Assembly: GCA_944392785.1 (NCBI GenBank) | Contig: CALXXW010000009.1 | Coordinates: 1 to 43,804 of the forward strand | Length of the DNA: 43,804 nt | Source: an uncultured Alphaproteobacteria bacterium | Lineage (GTDB): Bacteria > Pseudomonadota > Alphaproteobacteria > CAAHEQ01 > UBA3637 | Direction of reading: 5' to 3' | Shown: piece after piece, positions 17,930 through 25,971 of the stretch | How the letters are laid out: each line of letters opens with the position of its first letter | Position numbering within the stretch: the first letter of the stretch is position 1 | Translations under genes and position numbers: made by a program | Notes under the pieces: model-generated | Told to the model about the DNA's origin: nothing | Databases searched by the model: none | What the model saw: only the letters and a program-made list of their open reading frames with translations

Positions 17930-18451
17930 CTAGGGAAAAGAGGAAGTGTCGGTATTTTTCTTAGAACGAGAACGGCCGCTTTTTCGTTCCGTTTTTTGAG
18001 ATATAACAGAGGGCTCATCTTCTGTGAAAGACGTCGTGAGCTCTTCAGGTTGAGACAATATCGAATCATCCATCGAATCGGACAGCTCTACGGCAGGGGA
18101 GGCGATAGATTCAACCTCAGGAGCCTTTTCTTCTATAGAGGCCGAGGAAGAAGGCTGTTTCGATGGTGTACGCATCATTTGCTCGTTGGCTATGGCGATA
18201 TTTTGAAGGCGCATATAATGATCCGCGTACTGTAAGCAGGTTTGCCCTAGAATATCATCATTTTGTACAAAAAAATTCTTAGCCGCGGCATTATATTTTT
18301 CCGCTAATTGTAAAGCCGTGCCGCGTAATTTCCCACAAGGGCCCGTGCTTTCCAGAGATGTGTTCCGTAAAATTAACAGAGGTTTGGATGCCCGATTGGT
18401 GGTGGCTTGATTATGACGGCCGTTAAATCGATTTCGTTGATTTTGTTTCAT
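17930..18451 (-). CDS. DUF4167 domain protein
   Basis: A 173-residue protein. The N-terminal half matches the alphaproteobacterial DUF4167 pattern: a basic Asn/Arg-rich start (MKQNQRNRFNGRHNQ), ESTGPCGKLRGTALQLAEKY, then CLQYADHYMRLQNIA. The second half is acidic and Ser/Pro-rich, ending in a basic patch (KSGRSRSKK), probably disordered. The basic start suggests nucleic-acid or ribosome contact, but the function is unknown. The ATG at 18451 (AGAGGA upstream) begins the domain. A longer start at 18517 would read through a palindrome that looks regulatory. Confidence 0.82.
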   Translation of the reverse strand: MKQNQRNRFNGRHNQATTNRASKPLLILRNTSLESTGPCGKLRGTALQLAEKYNAAAKNFFVQNDDILGQTCLQYADHYMRLQNIAIANEQMMRTPSKQPSSSASIEEKAPEVESIASPAVELSDSMDDSILSQPEELTTSFTEDEPSVISQKTERKSGRSRSKKNTDTSSFP

Positions 18452-18470
18452 GAATCCTCTTTTCTTCCCT

Positions 18471-18499
18471 TTTATACCAAAGCGCGACATGTGTCGCGC
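18471..18499 (-). promoter_or_regulatory. extended -10 promoter with 8-2-8 palindrome upstream of DUF4167
   Basis: On the minus strand TGG-TATAAA (18476-18471 for the hexamer) forms an extended -10. Immediately upstream lies GCGCGACA-CA-TGTCGCGC (18499-18482), two perfect 8-base arms with a 2-base spacer, where a -35 box would be. No good -35 hexamer is present. The two-base spacer is too short for an RNA hairpin, so an operator is the simplest reading. Confidence 0.55.
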
Positions 18500-18541
18500 A
18501 AAAGTAGATTTTCCCATACAGTCATAATTGAAATAGGGGAA

Positions 18542-19597
18542 TTAGTACCCATAGTAGGGCATAGTGTTTTGTGTTGTATATCCCATAGGTTGAGCCGACA
18601 CTTGTTGCGGTAAAGGTTGGGGCGTGGAAACAACGGGTTGTGATGAAGCCACCGGCGTCGTCGATTGCGGGGCTGGCACCTGTTGTACCGATACCGGCTG
18701 AGGCATCAACATGGCGGGTGTTTGACCATAGGGTAAAAATTCAACGCCCGTTCGTTGCATGGTGACTTGCGTTGTCATGGGTTGTGCCGCAGGCATCATG
18801 GCAGGTTGAAGCGGTTGACAGGGATAGCCCGGTTGAGGTCCGCATAGGTGTTGGGTCGAAACCAGTTGCGTTGTCGCACCCATGGGAACAACAGGCGCCG
18901 TCATCCCGACGGAGGCGGGAGATTGAACCACAACGGGTTGCTGTTGGATATAGGTTGTGGGCTGCTCCATAACAACCGGGTATTGTTGTACGAAAGCCGG
19001 TTGGCGTTGAACCGTAATTTCCTGTTGCATAACAACGGGCTTTTTAACGATAACGGGTTGCTGCATGACAACCGGCTGTTGTACGGTCACTGCCCGTTGT
19101 ACCGTTACGGGATATTCAACGGAAACAGGGTATTGTTTCGTAATGGGATATTCAACCTTAATCGGATTTTGAAGTTGACGGGGATCTAATTGAGCATGAC
19201 GAACCGTCTCTTGCGCTATGGATACAGGCGCCAACTGTTGTGTCGGAATAGGTTGAGCCGTTCTGCGGTTGCAACTGGAGTAAGCACAAGCCGTCTTATT
19301 GGCAACAGGTACGACAGCCGGTGCCGGTATTTCAGCCCGAGGCAGAGGCGTCTCTGAAACGGTCTCTATATCGGTTTCCAAAAAAGTATCTGTATCCAGA
19401 TATTCCGGATCATTATAGATATTTTTGGTATCTGTTTCGGCATCAACCGGCTCTTGTACAACGGTTTTTTTCTCAACACCATTGACGTAAGACCAGTCGA
19501 TATAGTCAGCACTTTCTCCATCGGCCAGGGCGTAGGCGCTAATCGATAAACCAATGGATAAACCGGATAATAGAGCAACAACTAACTTTGTATTCAT
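18542..19597 (-). CDS. secreted Pro/Gln/Val-repeat protein
   Basis: A 351-residue protein with a signal peptide (MNTKLVVALLSGLSIGLS, cleavage likely near AYA-LADG). Residues about 150-230 hold an irregular repeat of a Y/Q-P-V-x-V-Q/E type (YPVSVEYPVTVQ, QQPVVMQQPV, KKPVVMQQ). A Pro/Gln/Thr-rich tail ends YYGY. Two Cys pairs occur, including CAYSSC. The ATG follows AAGGGAG. The repeat looks superficially like alveolin-type valine/proline repeats, but composition bias alone can produce that. It is probably periplasmic or surface-exposed; function unknown. Confidence 0.78.
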   Translation of the reverse strand: MNTKLVVALLSGLSIGLSISAYALADGESADYIDWSYVNGVEKKTVVQEPVDAETDTKNIYNDPEYLDTDTFLETDIETVSETPLPRAEIPAPAVVPVANKTACAYSSCNRRTAQPIPTQQLAPVSIAQETVRHAQLDPRQLQNPIKVEYPITKQYPVSVEYPVTVQRAVTVQQPVVMQQPVIVKKPVVMQQEITVQRQPAFVQQYPVVMEQPTTYIQQQPVVVQSPASVGMTAPVVPMGATTQLVSTQHLCGPQPGYPCQPLQPAMMPAAQPMTTQVTMQRTGVEFLPYGQTPAMLMPQPVSVQQVPAPQSTTPVASSQPVVSTPQPLPQQVSAQPMGYTTQNTMPYYGY

Positions 19598-19632
19598 GCC
19601 AAAACTCCCTTGATTAAATGAATCATAAGCAC

Positions 19633-19661
19633 AGTGTAAGCTGATTTTTTTTAAAAAGCAA
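19633..19661 (-). promoter_or_regulatory. promoter of the Pro/Gln/Val-repeat gene
   Basis: Minus-strand TTGCTT (19661-19656), a 17-bp A-rich spacer, and TACACT (19638-19633). The -35 box lies only three bases past the stop of gapR, so this gene has its own start although gapR read-through is possible. Confidence 0.6.
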
Positions 19662-19663
19662 GC

Positions 19664-19909
19664 TTAATCCGCAATCCCTAAAAGTTTTTTATATTCATCT
19701 CGCAAAAACTCTGTTTCTGCCCGATCGGCAGGATCCATTTTTCGAAGCCGGATAATTTGGCGCATAACTTTTGCGTCAAAGCCGTTTCCTTTGGCTTCGG
19801 CATAAATTTCACGAATGTCCGCGCCTAATTCCCGACGTTCTTCCTCTAAACGTTCAATGCGCTCAATGTAGCTGCTGAGTTGGCCGGCATCGGCAGATGT
19901 GTTTGTCAT
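19664..19909 (-). CDS. gapR: nucleoid-associated protein GapR (DUF2312)
   Basis: GapR, studied in Caulobacter, is a small coiled-coil protein that encircles overtwisted DNA ahead of forks and polymerases and stimulates type II topoisomerases. The 81-residue product matches: a coiled coil IERIERLEEERRELGADI, the hallmark IYAEAKGNGFDAKVMRQIIRLRK, and a short C-terminal helix. The ATG at 19909 has AAGGGAG nine bases upstream. A longer frame to 20137 overlaps the neighbouring membrane-protein gene and carries no GapR similarity. Confidence 0.92.
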   Translation of the reverse strand: MTNTSADAGQLSSYIERIERLEEERRELGADIREIYAEAKGNGFDAKVMRQIIRLRKMDPADRAETEFLRDEYKKLLGIAD

Positions 19910-19955
19910 TTTTATTCTCCCTTTTCTTTGTTGATAATATGAATTGAATTGTTGA

Positions 19956-19984
19956 ACTCTACGGTGAAACCTCTCGGTTGTCAA
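19956..19984 (-). promoter_or_regulatory. gapR promoter
   Basis: Minus-strand TTGACA (19984-19979), 17 bp, TAGAGT (19961-19956). It lies in the 92-bp gap between gapR and the upstream membrane-protein gene, with a leader of about 40 nt. Confidence 0.7.
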
Positions 19985-20001
19985 GATGATTTGAGGCTGC
20001 G

Positions 20002-20967
20002 TTAATATGTTTTGGCATAAGTGTTTGTTGTTTGTGCCGACTCTTTTAAACGGGTTAAGTCCGAGCTTTCCCGAGCAATGCCCAAAAGCTCTCGGGTCTT
20101 GCGCTCCTCCAACGTTTCGCCCGTTGTCAGATAGCAAACGCTTTGAATAACCAGATGACAGAAAAAAGCCAGTATCGAAAACAGCAAGGAATTACTCAGG
20201 TACAAATAAAACAAGACAACATAGATGACGCCACCCGAAATGTCGCCGGCACTTTTCGGTAAAAAAGAAGAAAAAGCGACAGCAAACGGAATGAGTAGTA
20301 ATGATAGTAAAGATGCACCTCGTGTCTTTTGACCCAGAAAACCTATAATCATCGGGAAAAGAAGGATGAAAATCAGGCTACTTTGGTTCCACGCCTTTAT
20401 CAGAAAAATGCTCCCATATGCTAAAACACCGACAATAACCAGGAACAATAACGTTTGTCCGGCGATGGCAATAATCAGAGAAGGACTGGAAAAAGCTTTG
20501 GTCAATTTGTCCAAAAAATCACTCATATTAAAGCGCTCAGTATACGCTATCAAAAAAGCGATATAAGTATAAACAAAAAAACTACTAACGGCTAAAATGG
20601 CAAGCGTTTGCGGTAAAGGAGGAAGTAAAAAATAGAATAGAAAAAAAATGACAGAATAAACCAGAGAAAAGCATAGGCTGAATAAAATCATTAACAATGT
20701 CTTGTGAACAAAAAAAGTCCCAGAGGTGCCACGGTAGTTAAAAATATCTTTTTTCGCGGTAATCAGAAAATAAGTGGTAGAAATCAGAAAAATCAGGATA
20801 GGACACAAAGCAACGGTTAATTCCTGTCCCGCCGATAAAGAAAGGGTTTGAGATGTTATTAAAACAAACAGAGGAACAATCAACCCCAATACGGTTGCAA
20901 GACCCCCCAAAATAAAGGATGGTAGGCCAGATGCAAATTGAAAAGCAGCCTCTGATGACAATTTCAT
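20002..20967 (-). CDS. polytopic inner-membrane protein of unknown function
   Basis: A 321-residue protein with about eight hydrophobic segments spread over residues 15-280 (for example LPSFILGGLATVLGLIVPLF and FFLFYFLLPPLPQTLAILAV). A soluble charged C-terminal tail follows (TGETLEERKTRELLGIARE). The central phenylalanine- and leucine-rich helices resemble integral membrane carriers, but I recognise no family motif. The ATG at 20967 (AAAGGGGA upstream) is preferred over 21006. It lies between trcR and gapR on the same strand, but gapR has its own promoter. Confidence 0.72.
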   Translation of the reverse strand: MKLSSEAAFQFASGLPSFILGGLATVLGLIVPLFVLITSQTLSLSAGQELTVALCPILIFLISTTYFLITAKKDIFNYRGTSGTFFVHKTLLMILFSLCFSLVYSVIFFLFYFLLPPLPQTLAILAVSSFFVYTYIAFLIAYTERFNMSDFLDKLTKAFSSPSLIIAIAGQTLLFLVIVGVLAYGSIFLIKAWNQSSLIFILLFPMIIGFLGQKTRGASLLSLLLIPFAVAFSSFLPKSAGDISGGVIYVVLFYLYLSNSLLFSILAFFCHLVIQSVCYLTTGETLEERKTRELLGIARESSDLTRLKESAQTTNTYAKTY

Positions 20968-21061
20968 GTGTTTTCCCCTTTCTTTTTCAACAAGAATGGC
21001 CTTCACGCGTCTGAATCAACAAGAATAACACTCAAGTGCCCTAAGGGCTTCTCGGAAAAAA

Positions 21062-21586
21062 TCACTTCTTCCGAGCAACAGATACGGCAATGGCTTTGTT
21101 TAAATCAGACTCGGAGCACAGACCCAAAGTGACCGGGCTTTGCGGCACAATGGTGTGAATGTTTTTATGCGTTTTATTTCGAAAAGCCGTGATGGTCGCT
21201 TTCGTCGTCCGCAGAAGTTTTATAATTTGTGCATCACTTATTTCCGGATGATTTTTAACAATCCAAGCAATGGCTGCCGGTCGGTTCGTCCGCTTGGCGT
21301 TTGAAACATAGCGAGCCCCCCGATTAAGAAGACGATCAATTTCAGGATGTGATAACAACGTTAATGTGGCCCCAGGATCTTTTTCACAACGATGAATTTC
21401 TTCCAAGGATAACTGTTCATTTGCAACCGGGTCCAGCCCCATAATATGCGAGGCAACATCGCCATCGGCAATTGCTTGAACCTCTAACAAATGCATGCCG
21501 CAAAAATCGGCAATTTGTTGAAATGATAACGATGTGTTTTCAACCAACCAGACGGCGGTTGCTTTGGGCATAAGTGGTAAAGCCAT
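21062..21586 (-). CDS. trcR: TrcR-like cell cycle transcriptional regulator (DUF1013)
   Basis: A 174-residue alphaproteobacterial DUF1013 protein, labelled in databases as cell cycle transcriptional regulator TrcR. An N-terminal segment MPKATAVWLVENTSLSFQQIADFCGMH resembles a helix-turn-helix (shown here in two halves: KATAVWLVENTSLSF and QQIADFCGMH). A second such element is PAAIAWIVKNHPEISDAQI and KLLRTTKATITAFRN. Length is slightly below other members. AAAGGA precedes the ATG. Its own promoter lies 45-70 bases upstream. Conserved alphaproteobacterial distribution makes it a good lineage marker. Confidence 0.87.
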   Translation of the reverse strand: MALPLMPKATAVWLVENTSLSFQQIADFCGMHLLEVQAIADGDVASHIMGLDPVANEQLSLEEIHRCEKDPGATLTLLSHPEIDRLLNRGARYVSNAKRTNRPAAIAWIVKNHPEISDAQIIKLLRTTKATITAFRNKTHKNIHTIVPQSPVTLGLCSESDLNKAIAVSVARKK

Positions 21587-21629
21587 GTTCTATCCTTTCT
21601 TGATTAACTATTCTAAATGGAATGACGGC

Positions 21630-21658
21630 AGTATAGCAAAAATCTTTTCAACATGCAA
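21630..21658 (-). promoter_or_regulatory. trcR promoter
   Basis: Minus-strand TTGCAT (21658-21653), 17 bp, TATACT (21635-21630), divergent from the barrel-protein promoter just to the right. Confidence 0.65.
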
Positions 21659-21666
21659 TAAAAATG

Positions 21667-21695
21667 ATGACAAGCAAAAAATAATTTGTTATGCT
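21667..21695 (+). promoter_or_regulatory. promoter of the outer-membrane barrel gene
   Basis: ATGACA (21667-21672), 17 bp, TATGCT (21690-21695). Predicted start near 21702, about 35 nt before the ATG at 21737 with AAAAGGAGG in the leader. Confidence 0.55.
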
Positions 21696-21736
21696 GCTCG
21701 GTAGACAATCATCAAATAAAAAGAAAAGGAGGAAAT

Positions 21737-22282
21737 ATGAAAAAAATAATTTTAGCCGTCTCGGCCGTCTTATGTATCGGTTGGGGGATTTCGGCAAAAG
21801 CTGATTTCTACGCCGGTGCCGGGTTGGGTATGAGCTTTAATAACGGTAGTATTGATGATGTGCGCGGTTTTAAGGATTCGTATAAAGATACGCCGGCTTA
21901 TGCCTTGTATGGCGGATATGAGCTGCCTCTGCCGCTTTTGGATGTGCGGGGCGAAGTGGAGTATTTGCGATTGAAACCGAAAGCAAAGTATGGTAAAAGC
22001 CGCACTATGGATGCCGCTATAGCCAGAGCGATCGCCGTTGTACCTTTTGTGCCGTTGGTTGATCCGTATGTCGGTTTAGGTTTGGGATATGCACGGTATG
22101 ACCATGCGAATGTGGCCTTACAAGAGGTGACGGCCGGTGTTGAATATGAGTTGCCCTTGATGCCTGTGACGGTTGGGGCCGAGTATCGCTATTTAAAAAC
22201 AAATGAAAAGGCAGGAAAGTGGTATTCGGAAAGTAAATTTCACACCAATATCTTGATGCTGAAAGCAAAGTATTTGTTCTAA
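21737..22282 (+). CDS. outer-membrane beta-barrel protein
   Basis: A 181-residue protein with a signal peptide (MKKIILAVSAVLCIGWGISA, cleavage near AKA-DFY). A porin-like barrel of alternating residues follows: FYAGAGLGMSF, YALYGGYEL, VRGEVEYLRLK, PYVGLGLGYARY, VTAGVEYELP, VTVGAEYRYLK, and a terminal strand ending in Phe (LMLKAKYLF), typical of BAM-inserted barrels. The size suggests eight strands. The ATG at 21737 follows an exact AAAAGGAGG. Role unknown; small barrels of this kind act in adhesion, defence against host factors or structure. Confidence 0.85.
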   Translation: MKKIILAVSAVLCIGWGISAKADFYAGAGLGMSFNNGSIDDVRGFKDSYKDTPAYALYGGYELPLPLLDVRGEVEYLRLKPKAKYGKSRTMDAAIARAIAVVPFVPLVDPYVGLGLGYARYDHANVALQEVTAGVEYELPLMPVTVGAEYRYLKTNEKAGKWYSESKFHTNILMLKAKYLF

Positions 22283-22301
22283 TCGAAAAACATTCCGACA
22301 G

Positions 22302-22328
22302 GCGCTCTTCTTTAAGAGGAGCGCTTTT
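22302..22328. terminator. shared terminator of the barrel gene and GT32 gene
   Basis: GCGCTC (22302-22307) pairs with GAGCGC (22319-22324), with T4 following on the plus strand. The loop region includes the stop codon of the convergent minus-strand gene (22312-22314). Confidence 0.7.
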
Positions 22329-23313
22329 GACATTTGGGCAGAGATATCTCTTGTCCGTCCCGGAGGCGTTGGAATAAATACATATCGTCTGTTTCATCCA
22401 GCCATTTTAAATCAAGATGGTCCGAAAGGCGGTAATAGGTGCCATCCCAACGGGGGATAATCGGTTCGCAGTTTTTTGAATCCTCCGGACCTTGAATAAA
22501 CAAGGCGTGGCTTTGGATAAAAAGGCTGCGATACCAATCATAATAAACACTGAAACGAAGAGTGTTGCCGCCGGCGTAGGCATGCTTGGCAACATTTTCT
22601 CCGCCTCCCAGATCAAACATGGCCAGATTGGCCGGTAAAAGGGTGAGAATCGGTGTTTCAACTCGTTCGCCGGAAAAGCGGCGTTGACGTAATACCTTTA
22701 AAACATATCCGGATATAAGAGGGTTGGGACCAACGTAATTTGCGGGAGGGTTCGCAACCTTTTTCAGAAGATAACGTATACAGGGATGATGGGGAATGGC
22801 GGCAATAAACGAGGCGGATAAAGAGGCATCGTGTTCATAGGTCAAGACAAGTTGGCGTCCTTTCAACAGTTTGTCGGGATTTTGGGTGAGAAAATGATCC
22901 GTATCCAAATATAATCCTCCATAGGCTTCCAATGCTTTAAAACGGCAGTAGTCAGAGACAAGATTATAGCTTTTTTGATTATAAAATGCTTGAATTTTGG
23001 GATTGCTTTGAATGTCGCACCGATCTTCATCCCACAGCATGAACTGATACTCCGGAGCGTATTTTTTCCAGGATTGAATAACCGGATCAAATGTCTTTAA
23101 TTTTTCTTTGTCCCCGACCCAAACATAATGGATGATTTTGGGAATTTGCTGGCGTTGCATATAGTTTATCCATAAATAAATCTCAACACCAAAAAGCAGC
23201 CCTAATATAAGGCAGCCGTACTTCCAGAAAGATAAGTTGGGCTGGATAAACGTTCGAGAGGTGAAGGGCGCGGACGCTTCGGATGAGGTGTGTTTGTGGT
23301 AAGGTTGCTTCAT
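22312..23313 (-). CDS. membrane-anchored glycosyltransferase, DXD (GT32-like) family
   Basis: A 333-residue protein. One N-terminal transmembrane segment lies at about 29-50 (FWKYGCLILGLLFGVEIYLW). A GT32 catalytic domain follows: IPKIIHYVWVGD, LWDEDRC, DYCRFKALEAYGGLYLDTD with the DXD motif at 137-139, and a late IQGPEDS region. Relatives include Och1-type enzymes and bacterial capsule or LPS transferases. They move a sugar from a nucleotide donor. Acceptor and donor are unknown. The anchor-plus-catalytic-domain layout resembles Golgi enzymes and is less common in bacteria. Confidence 0.87.
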   Translation of the reverse strand: MKQPYHKHTSSEASAPFTSRTFIQPNLSFWKYGCLILGLLFGVEIYLWINYMQRQQIPKIIHYVWVGDKEKLKTFDPVIQSWKKYAPEYQFMLWDEDRCDIQSNPKIQAFYNQKSYNLVSDYCRFKALEAYGGLYLDTDHFLTQNPDKLLKGRQLVLTYEHDASLSASFIAAIPHHPCIRYLLKKVANPPANYVGPNPLISGYVLKVLRQRRFSGERVETPILTLLPANLAMFDLGGGENVAKHAYAGGNTLRFSVYYDWYRSLFIQSHALFIQGPEDSKNCEPIIPRWDGTYYRLSDHLDLKWLDETDDMYLFQRLRDGQEISLPKCQKRSS

Positions 23314-23338
23314 GTTGTTTGTCCCATTTTTTTAAGAA

Positions 23339-23367
23339 AAAATATCACAGGTTGACAGAAGTGTCAA
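23339..23367 (-). promoter_or_regulatory. promoter of the GT32 gene
   Basis: Minus-strand TTGACA (23367-23362), 17 bp, TATTTT (23344-23339). The -35 box is half of a 6-4-6 inverted repeat, TTGACA-GAAG-TGTCAA on the plus strand. Confidence 0.6.
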
Positions 23368-23415
23368 GTTGTTGGGTAAAACAGAAGGCAGAAGGAGGAT
23401 ATGGTGAAAAAGGCC

Positions 23416-23444
23416 TTGACAGATAGAAAAAAATCTGATAAAAT
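23416..23444 (+). promoter_or_regulatory. ffh operon promoter
   Basis: TTGACA (23416-23421), 17 bp, TAAAAT (23439-23444), with a TGA immediately before the -10. It should drive ffh and the ribosomal genes behind it. Confidence 0.8.
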
Positions 23445-23451
23445 CCGATTC

Positions 23452-23560
23452 AATTTCCAATATGGCTAAGATTCTTAGTCTCTACGGAGATACCTCGTTC
23501 CGCGATGGTTCGCGCACCGAGGTGACAAGAGTATGAGCATTATAGATAAAGGAATAAAGA
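23452..23560 (+). promoter_or_regulatory. structured 5' leader of ffh
   Basis: About 109 nt of leader hold two clear helices. The first is CTAAG-ATT-CTTAG (23466-23478). The second is a two-part hairpin: ACCTCG (23492-23497) with CGAGGT (23518-23523) and, across a 3x3 internal loop, CGCG (23501-23504) with CGCG (23511-23514). No U-tract follows, so it is not a simple terminator. It does not look like SRP RNA. A cis-regulatory leader or protein-binding site is inference. Confidence 0.45.
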
Positions 23561-24952
23561 ATGTTTCAAGGATTGGGCGACAGATTGGCAAAGATATTTG
23601 ATAAACTTTCACGTCGGGGAATTTTGACCGAGCAAGTTGTCGATGAAACCATGCGTGAAATTAAAATCGCTTTGTTGGAGGCCGATGTGGCTCTGCCCGT
23701 TGTCAAGTCCTTTATCGCCGATGTGCGAGCGCAGGCCGTCGGGGAAACGGTTATTAAATCTGTATCTCCCAGTCAAATGGTTGTCAAAATCGTTCATGAT
23801 GCTTTGGTCCGTTTGTTGGGTGAGCCGTGTCCGTTGGCCTTTAAAACAAAAGGACAAACGGTCGTGATGATGGTCGGTCTTCAGGGCTCAGGAAAAACAA
23901 CCAGCTCCGGTAAGCTTGCGCTGCGTTTGCAAAAAGAGGGGAAAAAGGTTTTACTGACTAGCTTGGATACCTATCGCCCGGCGGCTCAGGAGCAGTTGGC
24001 AGAAGTGGCGGCTGCAAACGGGCTATCGGCTTTGCCCATCGTGGCCGGTGAGTCGCCTCTGCAAATTACCCAAAGGGCTTTGAAAGAGGGACAGTTCGGC
24101 CTCTATGATGTCGTTATTTTGGATACGGCCGGGCGCTTACATATCGATGAAAAGATGATGCAAGAAATTGTGGCTATTCGTGATGTGGCGCAACCGGATG
24201 AAACATTGTTGGTCGTTGACGCTATGATGGGACAAGATGCCGTTCAAGTGGCGACAGCCTTTCACGGCCAATTAGGTATAACGGGTATTGTGTTGACGCG
24301 TGTGGATGGTGATGCACGCGGCGGGGCCGCATTATCCTTGCGTTCGCTGACGGGTGTTCCCATTCAATTCTTGGGCGTCGGTGAAAAAGCCACGGCTTTA
24401 GAAGTGTTTGATGCCAAACGAGTGGCCGATAGAATTTTGGGTATGGGTGATGTTGTCGGATTGGTGGAAACCGCTTTGGAGCAAGTCAATCAGGAAGAGG
24501 CTATCAAAACGGCCGAGCGCATGATGGATGGTCAATTCGATTTGAATGATATGTTGTCTCAAATGCAGCAAATTAACCGGTTGGGAGATATCAAAGGAAT
24601 TATGAAAATGATCCCGGGAATGAGGCAGTTTCAAGCACAAATTGACAAAGCAGATATCAGTAATCAACAAATTCGTCGACAGGAGGCCATTATCCTGTCT
24701 ATGACCCCCTATGAGCGACGCTATCCTCAGGTTATTAAAGCCGCTCGGAAACAACGTATCGCCGGGGGAGCGGGTGTTTCGGTAAATGATGTTAATCGTT
24801 TGTTGAAACAATATGAACAAATGGCACAAGTCATGAAAAAATTCAAAAAAATGGGGCCGTTGGGCATGATGTCTCTCGTGAAAAAGATGGGCGTCTTGAC
24901 GGACGGAAATAACCCATTGATGAAGAGGGGAGGATTTCCTCCGTTTAACTAA
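23561..24952 (+). CDS. ffh: signal recognition particle protein Ffh
   Basis: Ffh, with 4.5S RNA, binds signal sequences at the ribosome and delivers them through FtsY to the Sec translocon. The 463 residues show the N-domain and the G-domain ([18 protein letters not shown], then [17 protein letters not shown] and [13 protein letters not shown]). The methionine-rich M domain carries MIPGMRQF and repeated [20 protein letters not shown] residues. Length is standard. It heads the ffh-rpsP-rimM-trmD-rplS cluster. No SRP RNA gene was seen in the window. Confidence 0.97.
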   Translation: MFQGLGDRLAKIFDKLSRRGILTEQVVDETMREIKIALLEADVALPVVKSFIADVRAQAVGETVIKSVSPSQMVVKIVHDALVRLLGEPCPLAFKTKGQTVVMMVGLQGSGKTTSSGKLALRLQKEGKKVLLTSLDTYRPAAQEQLAEVAAANGLSALPIVAGESPLQITQRALKEGQFGLYDVVILDTAGRLHIDEKMMQEIVAIRDVAQPDETLLVVDAMMGQDAVQVATAFHGQLGITGIVLTRVDGDARGGAALSLRSLTGVPIQFLGVGEKATALEVFDAKRVADRILGMGDVVGLVETALEQVNQEEAIKTAERMMDGQFDLNDMLSQMQQINRLGDIKGIMKMIPGMRQFQAQIDKADISNQQIRRQEAIILSMTPYERRYPQVIKAARKQRIAGGAGVSVNDVNRLLKQYEQMAQVMKKFKKMGPLGMMSLVKKMGVLTDGNNPLMKRGGFPPFN

Positions 24953-24984
24953 CCGAACTTTACGATGAAAGGAAAAAGAAAGTA

Positions 24985-25443
24985 ATGTCAGTTCGTATTC
25001 GTTTAGCTCGTGGTGGCGCTAAAAAGCGTCCTTTCCACAAAATCGTTGTCGCAGATAAACGTTCTCCGCGCGACGGTCGTTTTATCGAAGCCATTGGCTT
25101 CTATAACCCGTTGTTGCCGAAGGATCATGCAGATGCTTTGCGTGTTGATGTTGAAGCTGCAAAAGCTTGGATGGCCAAAGGAGCCGAGCCAACAGAACGT
25201 GTGCAAAAATTGTTTGCTCTTGTCGGGTTGTGCGATAAACCCGCCGTGCGGGAAACACCCAAAAAATCAGCTCCAAAAGCTAAGGCTCAAGAGCGTATGA
25301 AAGAAGCCGCTGAAAAAGCCGAAGCAGCTCGTTTGGCCGCCGAAGAGGCAAAAGCAGCAGAAGAAGCTGCTAAGGCAGAAGCACAAGCCGCAGCAGAAGC
25401 TCCGGCTGAAGAAACTGCTCCAACGGAAACAGCCGCCGAATAA
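24985..25443 (+). CDS. rpsP: 30S ribosomal protein S16 with Ala/Glu-rich C-terminal extension
   Basis: S16 stabilises the 5' domain of 16S rRNA. Residues 1-80 are a normal S16 ([37 protein letters not shown]-like IGFYNP). Residues about 95-152 form a low-complexity Ala/Glu/Lys extension, predicted helical. Such tails are frequent in alphaproteobacterial S16. Its role is unknown. AAAGGAAAAAGAAAG precedes the ATG. It is followed by rimM twelve bases after the stop, which fits since RimM acts on the 30S head during maturation. Confidence 0.96.
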   Translation: MSVRIRLARGGAKKRPFHKIVVADKRSPRDGRFIEAIGFYNPLLPKDHADALRVDVEAAKAWMAKGAEPTERVQKLFALVGLCDKPAVRETPKKSAPKAKAQERMKEAAEKAEAARLAAEEAKAAEEAAKAEAQAAAEAPAEETAPTETAAE

Positions 25444-25455
25444 GGAGATCTCGAT

Positions 25456-25971
25456 ATGTCCCAGCTTGTCTGTGTCGGTCAAATCGTTAATGTCCATGGG
25501 GTTAAAGGAATGGTGAAAATTCGGCCATATCTGAAAGATCCGATGGGGATAGGTGCTTTGGGACCTTTATCAGATAAAAGCGGGAAATATGTTTTTGATG
25601 TGAAAGCAGCTCATCTGAAAAATGGATTCATTGTGGCGCGCATTAAGGGTATCGAGGATCGAACCGCAGCAGAACGCTTGAAAGGTGTTGAGCTGTATGT
25701 CGCTCAATCTTCTTTGCCAAAAGCACAAACAAATGAATTTTATTATTCGGATTTAATCGGCTTGCGTGTCCTGGAAAACAACCAAGAAGTGGGTCAAGTG
25801 GTCAGCGTGCAAAACTATGGCGCGGGAGATATTTTGGAAATTAAAACAAAAGCCGGAAAAATTATTCCGTTGCCGTTTTCCAAACAAACTTTTCCCCTGG
25901 TTGACATAGAAAAGAGAATGATCGTCTTGAATACACCAATCGGAATGGAGAAAGTTGTATATGAAGGTTAA
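25456..25971 (+). CDS. rimM: ribosome maturation factor RimM
   Basis: RimM helps mature the 30S head and binds S19. The 171-residue product has the N-terminal barrel start VCVGQIVNVHGVKGMVKI, the YYSDLIGLRVL junction to the PRC-barrel domain, and the LPFSKQTFPLVDIEKR ending. Length is typical. AAGGAG precedes the ATG. Its end overlaps trmD by 11 bases, so the two are translationally coupled. Confidence 0.96.
   Translation: MSQLVCVGQIVNVHGVKGMVKIRPYLKDPMGIGALGPLSDKSGKYVFDVKAAHLKNGFIVARIKGIEDRTAAERLKGVELYVAQSSLPKAQTNEFYYSDLIGLRVLENNQEVGQVVSVQNYGAGDILEIKTKAGKIIPLPFSKQTFPLVDIEKRMIVLNTPIGMEKVVYEG

Noticed and set aside
19664-20137. Longer gapR frame starting at 20137
   Set aside because: The extension overlaps the membrane-protein gene and the promoter. 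GapR similarity and a good ribosome site begin at 19909.
23492-23523. ffh leader hairpin as an SRP (4.5S) RNA
   Set aside because: It lacks the conserved GGAA tetraloop helix with asymmetric loop and is too short.
23465-23523. Short inverted repeats as a CRISPR array or IS end
   Set aside because: There are only single helices, no regularly repeated unit with spacers, and no transposase or cas gene in the window.
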